Positions 1 through 13,000 of a stretch of DNA of 64,000 nucleotides are shown here, one piece after another. The position numbers were made by a program, and so were the translations under genes. Numbering within the stretch: the stretch's first letter is position 1; every line of letters starts with the position of its first letter. Below the pieces are notes generated by a model that saw nothing but the letters and a program-made list of their open reading frames with translations, made no database searches and was not told the origin of the DNA. This DNA is from Hepsetus odoe (taxonomy: Eukaryota; Chordata; Actinopteri; Characiformes; Hepsetidae): assembly GCA_017165825.1 (NCBI GenBank), contig CM029384.1, positions 13,176,215 through 13,240,214 on the forward strand. Reading direction: 5' to 3'.

Positions 1-86
1 AGAGGTCCAATTTCATTGTGGTTCACGCTTGCTGTGCTGTGACCTCGCAATGACGAGGGTTGTCACTTTCACTTTCACTTTTTAGC
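1..86 (+). mobile_element. 3' part of a tRNA-headed SINE (family 1)
   Basis: The sequence matches the tail of the SINE copy at 42639-42874: an 'aggtccaattt' segment, then a 'tgtgctgtgacctcgcaatgac' like stretch, ending in repeats of 'ctttca'. The tRNA-like head is cut off by the window edge. At least eight other copies of this family occur in the window. Confidence 0.85.
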
Positions 87-3000
87 AACCGTTTGATGAA
101 GACTTTTTAAGCTACCTGACCTCTATGTAAAGCTCTTATGATGGCTGATCTAAACCTGTAAAAGACCTATTTATGAAGGATTCTTCCAGCAAAAATTAGC
201 TGTCATTATGAATGCTTTTATACATTTGTCATTTCCCTCAGCAGTAGGTGACAACTGCCATTTGTAGTGGGTTTCAATAAATGTAGATTTATGTCAGCTG
301 TCATGAAAGACCTATGTATGCACAATGTAAAAACTTGTAATACTAGCTTTAGTAAAGGGTTGACAATCGTTTTCAAACTTTTAATGCAAATTTAGGCGAG
401 CACTGATGTGGGACTTGTATATTGATGCCCGTATCTCATATTTTTCATGTTTGTATATGTCGATGCATGCACAAAAAACAAGCATTTAAAAAGCAGAAAA
501 TCTGGACAAGGTTTAGTAAAAGTGTCTATATGTCCGAGGGAAGGGACCACAGCACAGCGCAGAGTGAACCACAGCAAAATACTTTATACTGCTTTTAGGC
601 TATCACACCAAAGTGGAGCAGGGGGCAGCCATAATCCAGTGTCCAAGGAGCAGTGATGGGGACATTATCTTGCTTAAGAGAATCTCAGGACAACCTGCTG
701 GTTAGAGACTCGAGGCTTTGACTATTTATTCATAGATTTCTATGATTGTTAAAATGAGAGAGAAGCATTTTAGCATTGTTTCAGCTTCACCTCAACATTC
801 TGCTTTTCCGGAGTGCTGTAACTACATGTGTTACACAACATTGGTGAAGCCTTTACTTCTGTCTGCTGCAAATATAATTTTTCAAGTTTTTTCCCCCTCA
901 GTCACCTTTAACAATTGATTATTGTTAAAGATTAATGTAACCGTAATCATGTAATAAGTGCAGTTTATTATTGACATTCTATTGTTTTGCTCATTTCTTG
1001 CAAAAACTGTATCGTTATTGCGTAGGGAACACGGTAGCAACTGTGGACATTAATTGTGGTCAGTTTGAATAATTGACATGGCCACAGGCTTGTTTATTTT
1101 ATGAGATGAACAGGAGACTCCCTGACAGGAGACGCTCTTTTAGATCATGCAGTCCCCAGTTTACAGACCTCATAGTGCTTTAATCTGAGATGTTTGCAGG
1201 GGTTTCAAAAGAAGCTTTAAAAGTTAAATGTGTTTCCCAAGTCTAAACTGTCGCCTGTAGTGGCCACAGTACCTTCAGTACAGGTTCTATTCAGACTAGA
1301 TAGCTAGCGCTCTATGAACTCTCTAATACAAGTGTGAACATGAGAGATGGGAGACTAATACAGGTGAGAGGAACAGCCAGGTGAAGGTGTTGGGGTGACT
1401 AAAAACTGAAATTATATTGGTCCTGTGTTGTCTGGGCTTAGGATAAGACTGAGGGAAAGCAATGGAGAAAATCTCCAGTATTTGTCCTTTCCTCACAAGG
1501 GGCAACAGCAATGGGAAGCACGTGTCTTAGTTTGTTCGGTTGCCACAGCGACCAGACGCTATTTTTCCTTTACTATTAAAATTGAATAAAGATGAAAATG
1601 TTTGGTCTCATAGACAACATCGAATGTGCTTGTTCTGCTCTCAGTGGATAATAATGAGGCATGTCATTGTGTTCATCTGGTTTGAGTGCTTGAGAGTAGA
1701 GGAAGGAATGCCAGCTAAATTCTGTTTGGTCAGCTACTTTCTTACTTGCTCAAAGCAAGCAAGAGGTACCAGAGTTGTAACTATTAGTCAATTAACTATC
1801 TGTCAATTAACTATTGACTGATAAACTATTGATGAAGCCAGAGAAAACCATCTTTAAGCATAAATGTGTTCTATACTTATAGGTTTTATACAGTGTGGAA
1901 AACTACTACTAAGTCTGATAATTCCTTAACAACCCAACATCTTTTGAGAACGCATGAAGGTGAACAGTTTGTTCAGAGCTCATCAGCTTACATAGCTCTG
2001 GTGCAAAACTAAGAACTGAACTTGGAGAACATAGTAAGTCTTGTCTAAGGAGTTACTTTTTGTTGTAAAGGGGAAAACTGTAAATTATGCTTTTAGCCAA
2101 AACATCACAATGACACTAGTGTTAATCCTCTATCCCTCTCTCCGCTCTCAATTTGTAACCAGGGGCAACAGGTGGACTGTGCGTTCCCTGGGTGCAGCTG
2201 GCCCTTTCATTGAGAAACGTTGGCTCAGGCCGTGTTGAGTGGACAGTGCCAAGCACAGACCAGCTTTTAACACTGGCCTCGGAGCAGCAGCAAGTGCTCA
2301 GTGAAGCTCTGACTACTTAACATTGGCTCATTGCAGCTGATCTCAGATCATTGGCCATGGAGCTCCCTGCTCTTCTGCTTACAGTAATCACCTGCCTGTT
2401 ATCACTGGCATTTGTTTTAGAACATCTTTAGCGTGTCAGTTATTTTTGTCAAAGCTAAGACCATCTGCCAGTATTAGAAAGTTCTTGTACGTTGAGAAAC
2501 ATGATGCCCACAACCTTTATAACACATGACTTATCTGGTTATCAGTCCTGTATTTAACACTTCATTCTGATTTGGGCTTAAAGTCTGCTGGCAGGTCTTT
2601 TACAAGCACTTATATTGTCTGGAAATAAGCGTAGTTTGGCACGCACACGAGTTCCACATAATTTGGATCAGAGAAGTTTCAGAGCTTGGGGTTTTTATTA
2701 AAATTCTCTGGCGCTGGACATTTTGATAAATGTTTGTCTGCTCCAGCGAAGCAGCTTTTTGTTTGGGTTTCCTCTGCCCCCTCTGGCCTGGCTGACTCTG
2801 TCTGTATACCTACCCTTGCTATCCATCTCCTTTGAGTTTAGTCTCCCTTAATCTCCTGCCTACCCCAGAGCTTTTAAGCTCTAAGGCCCAAAGCATCCTG
2901 CTTTTTCTATTGAAAGGTTCAACTAGGGCTGGACAGCATAGATGAAATTCGCCTCACAGCATTGATTAAATATTTTAGAGAAATTAAAATATCTAATAGT

Positions 3001-3769
3001 ATTTGAATGTATTAGATTACATTAACAAACATTTGCTTCCTGAGAACTGGTACTCTGGTACTGTGTTTGAAGAATGTCTTGCAAAACTAGAGAGAATTAT
3101 TCAGTCGTACCTCTTTTAAAATGACACAGAAGGAATTTTCACCAAAAGTATATCTGAACAAAAGAATTTCCGGAATGGAAAAACTTATTCATAAAGTTCA
3201 TTATTTAAATTGAAATGTTGTTCTGAGAAGTAGTACTACAAAAAAAAAAAGGTTTTCTGCTGTTGTGTTGTATGTAGCTGCGGCTTTGCAGAACACAACA
3301 CATTGGTTTTGGCTCAAAAATAAAATTTCCTTTGAACTTGATCTTCAGCTTTTAGTGCGGTATATAACCAAAAAAAGCTCATGTTGAAATGTGTAACTTG
3401 AGGAACTGCAGGATGAAAAAGGCCAGGTTGAGTGTGGGTTCATTCAACATTAATCCCTCCATTTGCCTGCTTGATAGGATGCACTCTGATGTGCTGTTTT
3501 GACTGTGGTTTCCATGGAAGAGGGCTATTAATGAGTCCCTTGATACGAGCCGGTACTGTTTTGATGCTCGTTGTATCGTTGCGTCCTTACTCAGCACTTT
3601 AAGAAACAGAATGTGTAGATTTTATTAACCGTTAGATAGTGCTCTGTATATTGTTATTGTGAGAGATGTCCTTGCTTACAATTTGCAGCTAGGCAAATCC
3701 AACCAAGCACAGTAACACAAAAGAAAATCTAAATTTGATTTACCACTGCCAATATCTTTCTCTGTGTAG
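87..3769. other. Intron of smurf2 upstream of its first visible exon
   Basis: No coding exon was recognised here. I looked for the preceding part of the SMURF2 C2 domain (the segment ending Asp-Pro-Lys-Trp-Asn-Gln) on the + strand and did not see it, so the first exons, about 67 residues by comparison with the mammalian protein, lie left of the window. The stretch holds a decayed reverse SINE around 540-710, an A-run at 3240-3250, and otherwise AT-rich unique-looking sequence. Confidence 0.7.
540..710 (-). mobile_element. Decayed reverse-orientation SINE (family 1)
   Basis: Read on the minus strand this resembles the full reverse copy at 63617-63892. Shared blocks are the 'gggcagcc' segment, 'gagcagtgatggggac' and the start of the region next to the tRNA-like B box. 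It is divergent and lacks a clean tRNA head. Confidence 0.6.
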
Positions 3770-3948
3770 ATATATTGGGAAGTTGGACTCCATTACTATC
3801 AGTGTGTGGAACCATAAGAAGATCCACAAGAAGCAGGGCGCTGGGTTTCTGGGTTGCGTACGGCTCCTCTCCAACTCCATCAACCGCCTTAAAGACACTG
3901 GATGTAAGTGTGTGTTTCTTGCTCCCTTTTAAAGTATGTTTTAAACTG

Positions 3949-3979
<31 letters not shown>

Positions 3980-6900
3980 CATGACCTCAGCCTAGTATTA
4001 AGAATGAACTGGAGGAGTGCATACATATGTGCTTGTTTTCTTCATGTACACTTTCTTGCATCAAAATAATCCCAATGCTAGGATTAGCTGCTAGGTTAAT
4101 CTTCATGTTTAATATATGCTGGTTGTTCCATGATTGTATCACATATGGCGTATACATTACAGGCCAGAAGTTGTGGGCCACCATCTGACTAATATACATA
4201 TATAAAACAATTCCTTGCCTTTTCAAAACTGTATTACAAGAAAATTTCAGAAATACTGTCAAGACATGACAGACGTGCTTGTAAAGTACAGTATACATTG
4301 TAAGTGCAATTTAATGAATGTGTTTCATCAAAATACCTCTTTTCCAAAAGTGCCTTCATCACTGCAGCACAGATTTGTGACAACCTTTCCAACCAAAACC
4401 CCCAGCACCTTTTCAAGCATGCAGACAGTTCGCTCACCTCACACTCGTCGGTCCCGCTCGTACCATGAAGCTTAATGGGAGAAAGATTTGTAGACTAGGG
4501 AGGCCAAAATGTAACTTAGTGCTTTTCTCAGGGCTGGGTAGTAATTTCACAATTTTGAAGAATGCTTGCCACCATTAAAATGTATTGTTACTGTTCCCCT
4601 TCGATTTTTTTTTTTTAACACACCGAAACACCCGAGATCCAGAGAGTGAAAGCAGTTTTTCTTTAGTCTAGCACCATGTTCTCTGTGTCAGGCTTGTGGC
4701 AGTGGAGACACATCCGTGATGTGCTGAAGCAGAACTGGGCCATTTATGGTGCCAGTGCTCTTCTGTCTGAAGGAATTTTAAAACAACACGCTTCCTAGAA
4801 ACTCTCCAACATGGCTGATTTCCCGAAGAAGTACAGGAAACCACCAGTCTCTCCCACAGCTGCAAGCGAGGGATTCCTCTCTGCCCGGCGTTTCCTGCTG
4901 TCTGTCTGCTATTCTCTCTGTCTCTGTAGCTTTTTACTGAGCAACTTTCTGTTTCTCTTTCATTTCTTACACTTTGTATTTCTCTTTCTCTGGCGCTCAT
5001 TACTCAAAAACAAAACAACATGTTTTTTGTTTTGGCTTTTTTGGTATATGTTTATCATTTTCTTATTTGCAGCTGCTTAGCCTGGGATGGGTGTGTGTGT
5101 GTGTGTGTGTGTGTGTACTCAACCCATCCCTGTTTAGTCTTATGTCCTGACTTTGATTTGTGTGAGTGTTTGAGTGAGAAGAAACCCTACTTGTTATTCC
5201 TGTCTCTTTCTTCCCGTGGTGCAGCATAGACAGAGAGACCTAGCATCTCTTCTTCTCAAGTCAGGAATGAATAAACAAGCTTTGAATACACACACACACA
5301 CACACACAAACACGGCTGCAGTGGGTGTCACCTCTTGGGTGCTTTTAACAGTCTGTAGTAGATCTGTCTCTCTGTCCATCTGCTGTTGTGTCTCTGAGGC
5401 ACTCTGTTACAATCTGTCTAGTGAGACTGTGGGGATGGGGGAGTCACCTTGCAGAGATGATTGAGACCCACTGTTCTTGCTCTAACCCTAGGCGATAATT
5501 TTGTAAAGTTTTCAGCTCATTTTCCTTACCGTTCATTCCTCTAGTTCCTAGAGTTGCTGCGAACTGCAGTTTAACATAATGTGACAATATGAATTTCTCA
5601 TTTTTAAAGCTTTCCTGAGCACGTGGTGAAAACTGCCGTGTTGAAGGAGCACTGACCAGCTTGTTTCATTACAAAGAGGTCTAAATATTTCTGTTGGACT
5701 GTTTCTGAACAGTCCTATAGACTGATCTAGTACAGACTGGTTGTACTGAAACTGTGTTTTGTTAAAGTTTCTTAGTGGTGCGTGTCATATCGAGCATCTC
5801 TATATATGTGTTCTTCTGCATCAGCTGGATTCATTTTAAAAGGCTTTGTAAGCAGCAGCTGGTGTGATGTACACGACTTAGCGGCATGAGCAGTCTGGCT
5901 TGTCTGTTTTTTGTTTTTAATCTTAAATGGGTGTTTTGGGAGTTTTTTTGCAAACATTGGAGGGGAACTTTCCATGTGAACACCATTAACAGACATTAAA
6001 TATGACCAAACGCAGTGTATTCACAGTGAATTTATTTTTTTTTTAAATGTTCCTTTACCAGACTGTGTATATTTTTGAAATGACAATTCAATCTACATGA
6101 ATTGACTTGACAAATACTGTTTATGGCTATGTTAAGATTTTCTCTCCAGACATCTAATAAGTCAATAACTATCCGATATGTTTTAGCTAGCATTTGTGGC
6201 GCTGCTGATTTATTATGTGCATTGTCATGATCTCTGTTTCTAAGTCTGTTTTTCCTCTCGCTCATTCACAGATCAAAGACTGGATCTCAACAAGTTGGGA
6301 CCCAATGATAGTGACACAGTGAGGGGCCAGATAGTAGGTGAGTACTTCTCTGTATACTACTGCGTTCAAGATATGGTATCAATTTTGACTGGGTCGGACA
6401 GATGAACATTTGAATCTTAGTTTCGCCTTAATCTGTTTATGTGGCTGCGTGATTGGTCAGAAGAAAAATGCCCAAGTTGAATTTGAACCACCCCGCCTCT
6501 TTCCTCACGACGGAAGAGTTGATTTTTCACCCCAGCATTCCTCTCTTCCCACTCAACCTGCCACATCTGCCTTTTATTCTGTGAGTCAGCCAAGCCCTGG
6601 GGACCATGGAAGCCTTTTTGTAATGACTTTTAAACCCACACATTTGCACAAAGCAAGATGAGGCAAACACCTAAGTAAACGTTTTTTTTTTTTGTTGTTG
6701 TTTTTTTCTTTTTCTTTTTTTTTTTTAGGCATGCTTGTATACAAATGTTTACCTCATTTTGCATTTGTCAATGTGTTCCAAATTTTGGTTGGAAATATGG
6801 CCATATTAAGATAAACTATGAGGCATATAGCAACAGGAACTTGAAACCATTGTTTCTCTTGGTCCAGTTTAAATTGGAGGGAGGCCTGCGCCCTGTAAAC

Positions 6901-9900
6901 CGTTTGCGTGCCTCGGAGTGCAGACATGAGCTTGACACCCAGCTTTATGAGTAAGCATTTAGTCACGGTCTCCACTGTAGCGACTTGCTCTTCAAGTACT
7001 TTCTGTGATGTCAGTGTTGGTGGTACTCTCTAATTACAGAAGCAGAGCTCTGCTCTGAAGTGGACGTTAATTTAAATGTTATCTTTGCATTTTCATGGTT
7101 GTTTCTTCATATTGTGTCAGAACTGACAGATTGTTTACACTTCATATTGCAGCTAAAGGCAAGTTTATATGTTCCTGTTAAATGCTTCTCACCAAGAAGC
7201 TAAAACTACCATGTTACCTGGGTTAAAAAGATTTTATTGCAGAAGTGTCCAAATATATTTATTATTCATTTTTTTCTAATACACCTGCAGCTAAAGGGGT
7301 TGGAACGTCTGTCAGGTATAGTGTAGTGGGCAACAGACTGGGGTGAATTCCCTCCTGGGACTGAACATAACTCTACCGTTTAGAATAGATTGTTAAGACT
7401 AATGTTGTACATTCCTAGCTGTTTTGGATAAGATCTATTGCTAAAAACATAAATGTTTTATCTGATGATGTCCTATCTGGGCTTGTATGTGTGCAGTGAG
7501 TCTGCAATCCAGAGACAGAATTGGAACTGGCGGGCCAGTGGTTGACTGCAGCCGTCTGTTTGACAATGACCTACCTGATGGGTGAGTTATTGTGGCTAAT
7601 GTCTATACAGCCACCTTTTGAATATGTATTTTCAGTGCAGACTTTTCTTTTTTTGATTATTCAATGTAGCCTAAGGGGTGTGTGTGTGTGTGTGTCATGT
7701 AGTTGGGAAGAGAGGAGAACCGCTTCCGGCCGAATCCAGTACCTGAACCACATCACACGCAGCACACAGTGGGAAAGGCCCACTAGGTGAGTGAGAGCTG
7801 GTCTGGGAAGAGAGATGATGTTCATCATGAGACCACACCACCCACTGCATCAGTAAATGATCTAATTAGGTCTGCTTTTGAATCTCCGGTTCTAAAATTA
7901 TGTTAGAAAAGATGCTATGTATTCGCAAAGGGTAAAAAACTAACAGAAATATAGATCCCATCTGTGCATATTTGAACCTTTAGTAAGTAATTAATTTTAC
8001 TTCATCCTGTCTAATATTTTTAGAAAGTGATGTTCTTGGTGTTTTACATGTTGAATCGATCAAGGTTCCTTTACTCTCATCAACAGCGATGAACAAGTAC
8101 AAAGTGAGATGGACAAAAAACAATATCATTAGACAAATTGTGGTGATGAATGACAAAGCACCGGAAACCGAAGCTGTAACAAGAAACTACGATTAATAGG
8201 CAACATGCAGTATTGCAGTTTAGTTTTATTTTGAGTTTATTTTATATGGTCAGAGAGCCATTCAGGCTCAACAATCAGTTGTGTTAACCAGCAAGACTGA
8301 AAGTTATCTTCGGTAACTAATGAACAATCTGCATTTTCTCTCTCACTCACTCACAGACCGGCTTCTGAGTACTCTAGTCCAGGTCGACCGCTTAGTTGTC
8401 TGGTAGATGAAAACACTCCCATCATGACGCCCAACGGTGCAGCGGGGGTGCAGGCAGGTGATCTGCGGGTTCAGGAACGTCGCGTTCGGTCCCAGAGACA
8501 CAGAAACTACATGAGCCGCACTCATCTCCACACTCCGCCAGACCTGCCTGAGGGCTATGGTAAGTTTTATAGTGCATACACAAGACTTATCTAGCTTCTG
8601 CTTTGATTGAGCTATGATTCTTTGTGAAACAGAGAACAACACACAGAGCACCGCAATAAAACATTACTCTGCATTTGATGCATACACACAGTGGAGCAGT
8701 AGGCAGCCAGACATCCGTTGCCTGGGAAGCAGTGTTGGCGACAGTACTTTACTCACTGGTACATCAGGGTCACCTGCAAGTCTGGGTGCCCTCATTTTAA
8801 TCGATTTAATTAATCTCCATTATTGTTTTGAAGTTCCAACATCAATGCAGATGTAAACAAAATACACATAAACAAACCCTTTCATGCCAAAAGGGAGACG
8901 GTTACTTCGATGTGCATGCCAACACTGAAACATCCATACCAGCCTACCAGAAGAAAGCATTTGCATAGCGCACAAACAAGCATATAGCAAGGGGAGCTCC
9001 GAGCTGCTTGGCTTGGTGAAGTGAGCAGTGTTGCAGAGGGAATTGGAGTGATGCTCTATTTCTGTTCAGAGAACAATGTGTCTGAATTCTCTCTCTCTGG
9101 CATGTTGTCATCACCATCCCAGGGTTAGACAAGGTCACTCCACGAGGAGTATGACCATGTGTGCACTCACAAACTTGAGTCAGCGCATCCTGTGATTGCA
9201 TCCATAGAGACAGAGCAGGGCAGGGACTTTGCACACACGTGCAAAGTCCTGTGTGTCCATGGAGAAGAGTACAGGGTGGAGGATAAAGACACGTAATGTG
9301 GAATGTGTGTGTGTATGTGTGTAATAAAGGGCGTTGCGTGTCGAAAGGAAAGCCAGTGGGATCTTGGCCCCATGAAAATCTCTGTCAACAATGATAAATG
9401 AGTTCTCGGAGTAACACAGACAACTCTCTGACGACCTGTTTCTTCCATAATCCTCTAAACACACACACACACACTGCAAATTTTGATATGTACCAGGTAT
9501 TGGTATATACCGGTATTAGTGATGCGTGTGATCACCACTTGTGCTATACGCACATGTTTATTAGTAAATTTTCTTGTTAGCATATTTAAATAGTACATGT
9601 TTAAAAATGTTGGTATGAATTAGTAAAAATGGTTAAAACCCTGTTAAAAATCATGTGTAATTAGATTTCAGTCTCAGTCATGCTAGTGTGACCAGTGACT
9701 AACCCTACCATTTTTCTCTCTGATTTTTTTTCCACAGAACAGCGCACCACACAGCAGGGTCAGGTGTACTTCTTGCACACCCAGACAGGCGTCAGCACAT
9801 GGCATGATCCCAGAGTGCCCAGGTAACTCCCTGCCCCCAGCCCAACTCTTCATACTAATTCAACCTTTTTTAGGGTTTCCAACCGATCTCCAGTCATTCA

Positions 9901-10037
9901 GCCATTTTCCAAGAATTTAACAGAATACCAGTTATTTATTGATTATTAGGGAGTTGGCCCCAGGATCAGAAGGTGGTGGGTTTGAATCCCAGACCAGTAG
10001 TTTGCCTTGAGGTACCCTTGAGCAAAGGTGCCATCCT

Positions 10038-10074
<37 letters not shown>

Positions 10075-13000
10075 TTTGTTGTGTCTCACTTGCAGTGCTG
10101 TTTCACGATGACGACTAGTCACTTTCACTTTTCACTTACAGTACTGTAGCTCATATTACCAAGTAATATCAGCACTGTAAAGGGAGTTACCTGGAGGACA
10201 GGAAATAATGGAAATAAAGATTAGGATGTTCCCAGACAGTGGGATTACAAATATCAAGTTATATTGTGGAAGTAGTAAAGTATAGACATGTACAATATGC
10301 TGATATTATTCAGATCTTTTAGATATTTTAGGTCAATGAATTGTTTAGTTTAGCAGTTTTAGTAAAGCTGGCTGATTTTATTCAACATGGCCAACAGCTG
10401 TGGTGAGCTTTCTGTTGTTGTTGTTGTTGATTCAGCACCACTTCTATGTTTAGGTTATCTAAGTACTATTTTTGGAGTTTTGATACTGAATTCTTCATGG
10501 GCGCGAATCTGTCCCTGGAGGACCAGAGGGCCAATGTCAGGAGCTTACTTTTTCCACAGTGCCTTTTACAGTGAACTTAGAAACTCATTACCCTCTGCCT
10601 TACAAGAGCAGATTGTTCATTCTCACAGCAACAAAAGCAGTCCCCTCAATTGAATAATACTGAGGGAGACAGAAAGCATGCTTGTTGAATTGAACATTTT
10701 TCCTTTTTTCATAGTCGTCTGCTGGTTTGATGATGCATTTTTTGATTACCATTCATTCTGCTGTTTTATTTTGCCTTGTTTCTTTATTTTGCATTACTTT
10801 TCAGATTGCTTTGTTTTTATTTCTCTCATATGTGCTCTCTCTCTTCCCTTTCTCCCTTTTTTTTTTTTTTTTTCTTTAGGGATTTGAGTAATGTGAATTG
10901 TGAAGAGTTGGGACCACTGCCTCCTGGCTGGGAAATTAGGAACACTGCTACAGGCAGGGTTTACTTTGTGGACCACAACAACCGAACCACACAGTTCACT
11001 GACCCACGTCTCTCCGCCAACCTGCACCTTGTCCTCAAGTATGTGCTGCTCAAGCCCTGGCCATGCTCAGTAGTATTTCAGCAGAGCTTGGTGTTTGGAC
11101 ACTTTGAGTCCTTTAACTGGAAAAAAGATGATCCGTTGTTAGAAACTGCATGCAGTTCATTGGCTAACTTGATCAAACATGTAGATTACTGTCATTTTAG
11201 GGTGTGGTTCATGCTAATGACAGATGTGATCATCATTTGAGTAGTTGATCTTTGTGTACTCATTTGCCATTGTACTTCTTTCCCCATCAGTCCCAGTCCT
11301 AATGGTTCCCGTAGTGCTAGCGAGGCTCCAAACAGGTAAGATGCTCCTTCACATAAGTGATTTTGTAAAATAGCTGGATTATACTTTTTATCTGCTTGGC
11401 ATTCCCTTTGGTTGCATTGCTGGCTGTCCAGCAGAAATGGGAGGAAAATGGTGGGGAAAGGAGGGAAAAATCTCTTTATAGCTGTGATGCACAGAAATGG
11501 AATGAACTGGTGGTTGAATTTCCATGATATAACATTATTCTCTCCATCTCTGAAAGTGTCTGTGTGCTTGTGTGTGTGCGTACGTGTCCATGTGCACCGT
11601 CGGTCAGAGGAATGCACTGATGAAGAGATCAGGTTTCTCTTTTCCTGTTCTGACAGATCAAAGAGCATGTTCTACACTGCTTTTTCTTTCCATACATTTT
11701 TCCTTCCTAGTCCAGTGAAAACCTTATAAAAACTTTGAGAACTGTTATGCATTTAAGAATTAGCAAACAGGCCATCGCTCATGCAAGTGAGTCATTTACC
11801 CCTAGTTATTGAGGAAAGTGAATAATTTTAGGTATTTAGATGTAGTTTTGTATTCGTCAGAATAGGGGTTGCCTGAAGTGCAGTAGCAGAAGGAAAAACT
11901 GGAGCATCTACAAACCTATTCGAATCACAAAGCCTGAAGTTTTTCTTTTAAGGTTAAGCAATAATCCATCCTTCTGCAGATTTGGCTTGGAGATCCTCCT
12001 GAAGCTCTGGAGAATTTTGCAGGCAGTTTACATTAGACACTTTGCATACTTGTGTGCCTAGGGCTTAAATAAAATGAAACACATCAAAACTATTTTGTAG
12101 TACAAATCCAGATTCTAGCCCCAATTAACAATCTTTTAAGAGGGTATGTTTGTCTGGGATTTGTCTGCGCATATGTCTTTCTTAATCTGGGTAATGTTGA
12201 CTCGTCTGCATAATTGACAAGTGAAAAATAAGTCATGCAACCCCCAGCACACACACACACACACACTCTTAGAAATAAAGGTTTGTTCGTGACTCTTGGG
12301 TTGGGCGGATGATTACAGGACAAACCCTTCAACTGACATTTACTTACTCATTGAAAGATTTTTAAGAGAACAAAAAGTGGTTTCTTTGTAGGGTTTCTCC
12401 ATGGAATCCTTTTTAACATCTGTGTTTTAAGAATCTGCACATCAGAGTTTGTAAACCTTTGTGTAGTGTTTCCTCTAAAATCAAGGCTATTAACCCTCCC
12501 CAACAATAATGGCCATCTAGATTTTGGTCACATTGCTGTGTGGATTTGATTGCATTAAGCTACCTGAGCATTACTGAGTTCAGCTACTGATGTAGGAGGA
12601 TTACTTTTGGTCCATGACTTCATCGCTCCCTGTGATGGTCCATCTGTTGTCTCTGACAACCCTCAGAATCACACCTTAGTAAAGTCAGTATAGCTACAAA
12701 ATTTTATTCACAGCCATGCAAAAAACTCCCCTTCTTACTAGTTAGACTGCAGTCTGCTGCATGACAGCATGAATTAACTCCATGTTGTGATCTGGGGTAA
12801 AATGTTGCCTTCTTATGAAAAAACAGAATGACAGCAGGCGTCAGGGTATCGGTGATGATTATTTTTTTCATTAAAGCCTACTCCCTGGCCAGCCCACCCA
12901 ATTATAAAAGGCCAGCTGTTCCAAGCAGTGGACACGCTCTGGTAAAGACATCAGAGGGACCTTGCTCATTGCACAAAAGTCAAACACATCTGTCTTCTAT

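Noticed and set aside
4668..5000. Open frame of 110 codons on the minus strand
   Set aside because: Its Arg/Glu-rich composition comes from a pyrimidine-rich intron strand; no splice or start context supports it.
12903..12911. TATAAAAGG as a promoter
   Set aside because: It is an isolated match in an AT-rich smurf2 intron with no CpG enrichment, no initiator or exon downstream.
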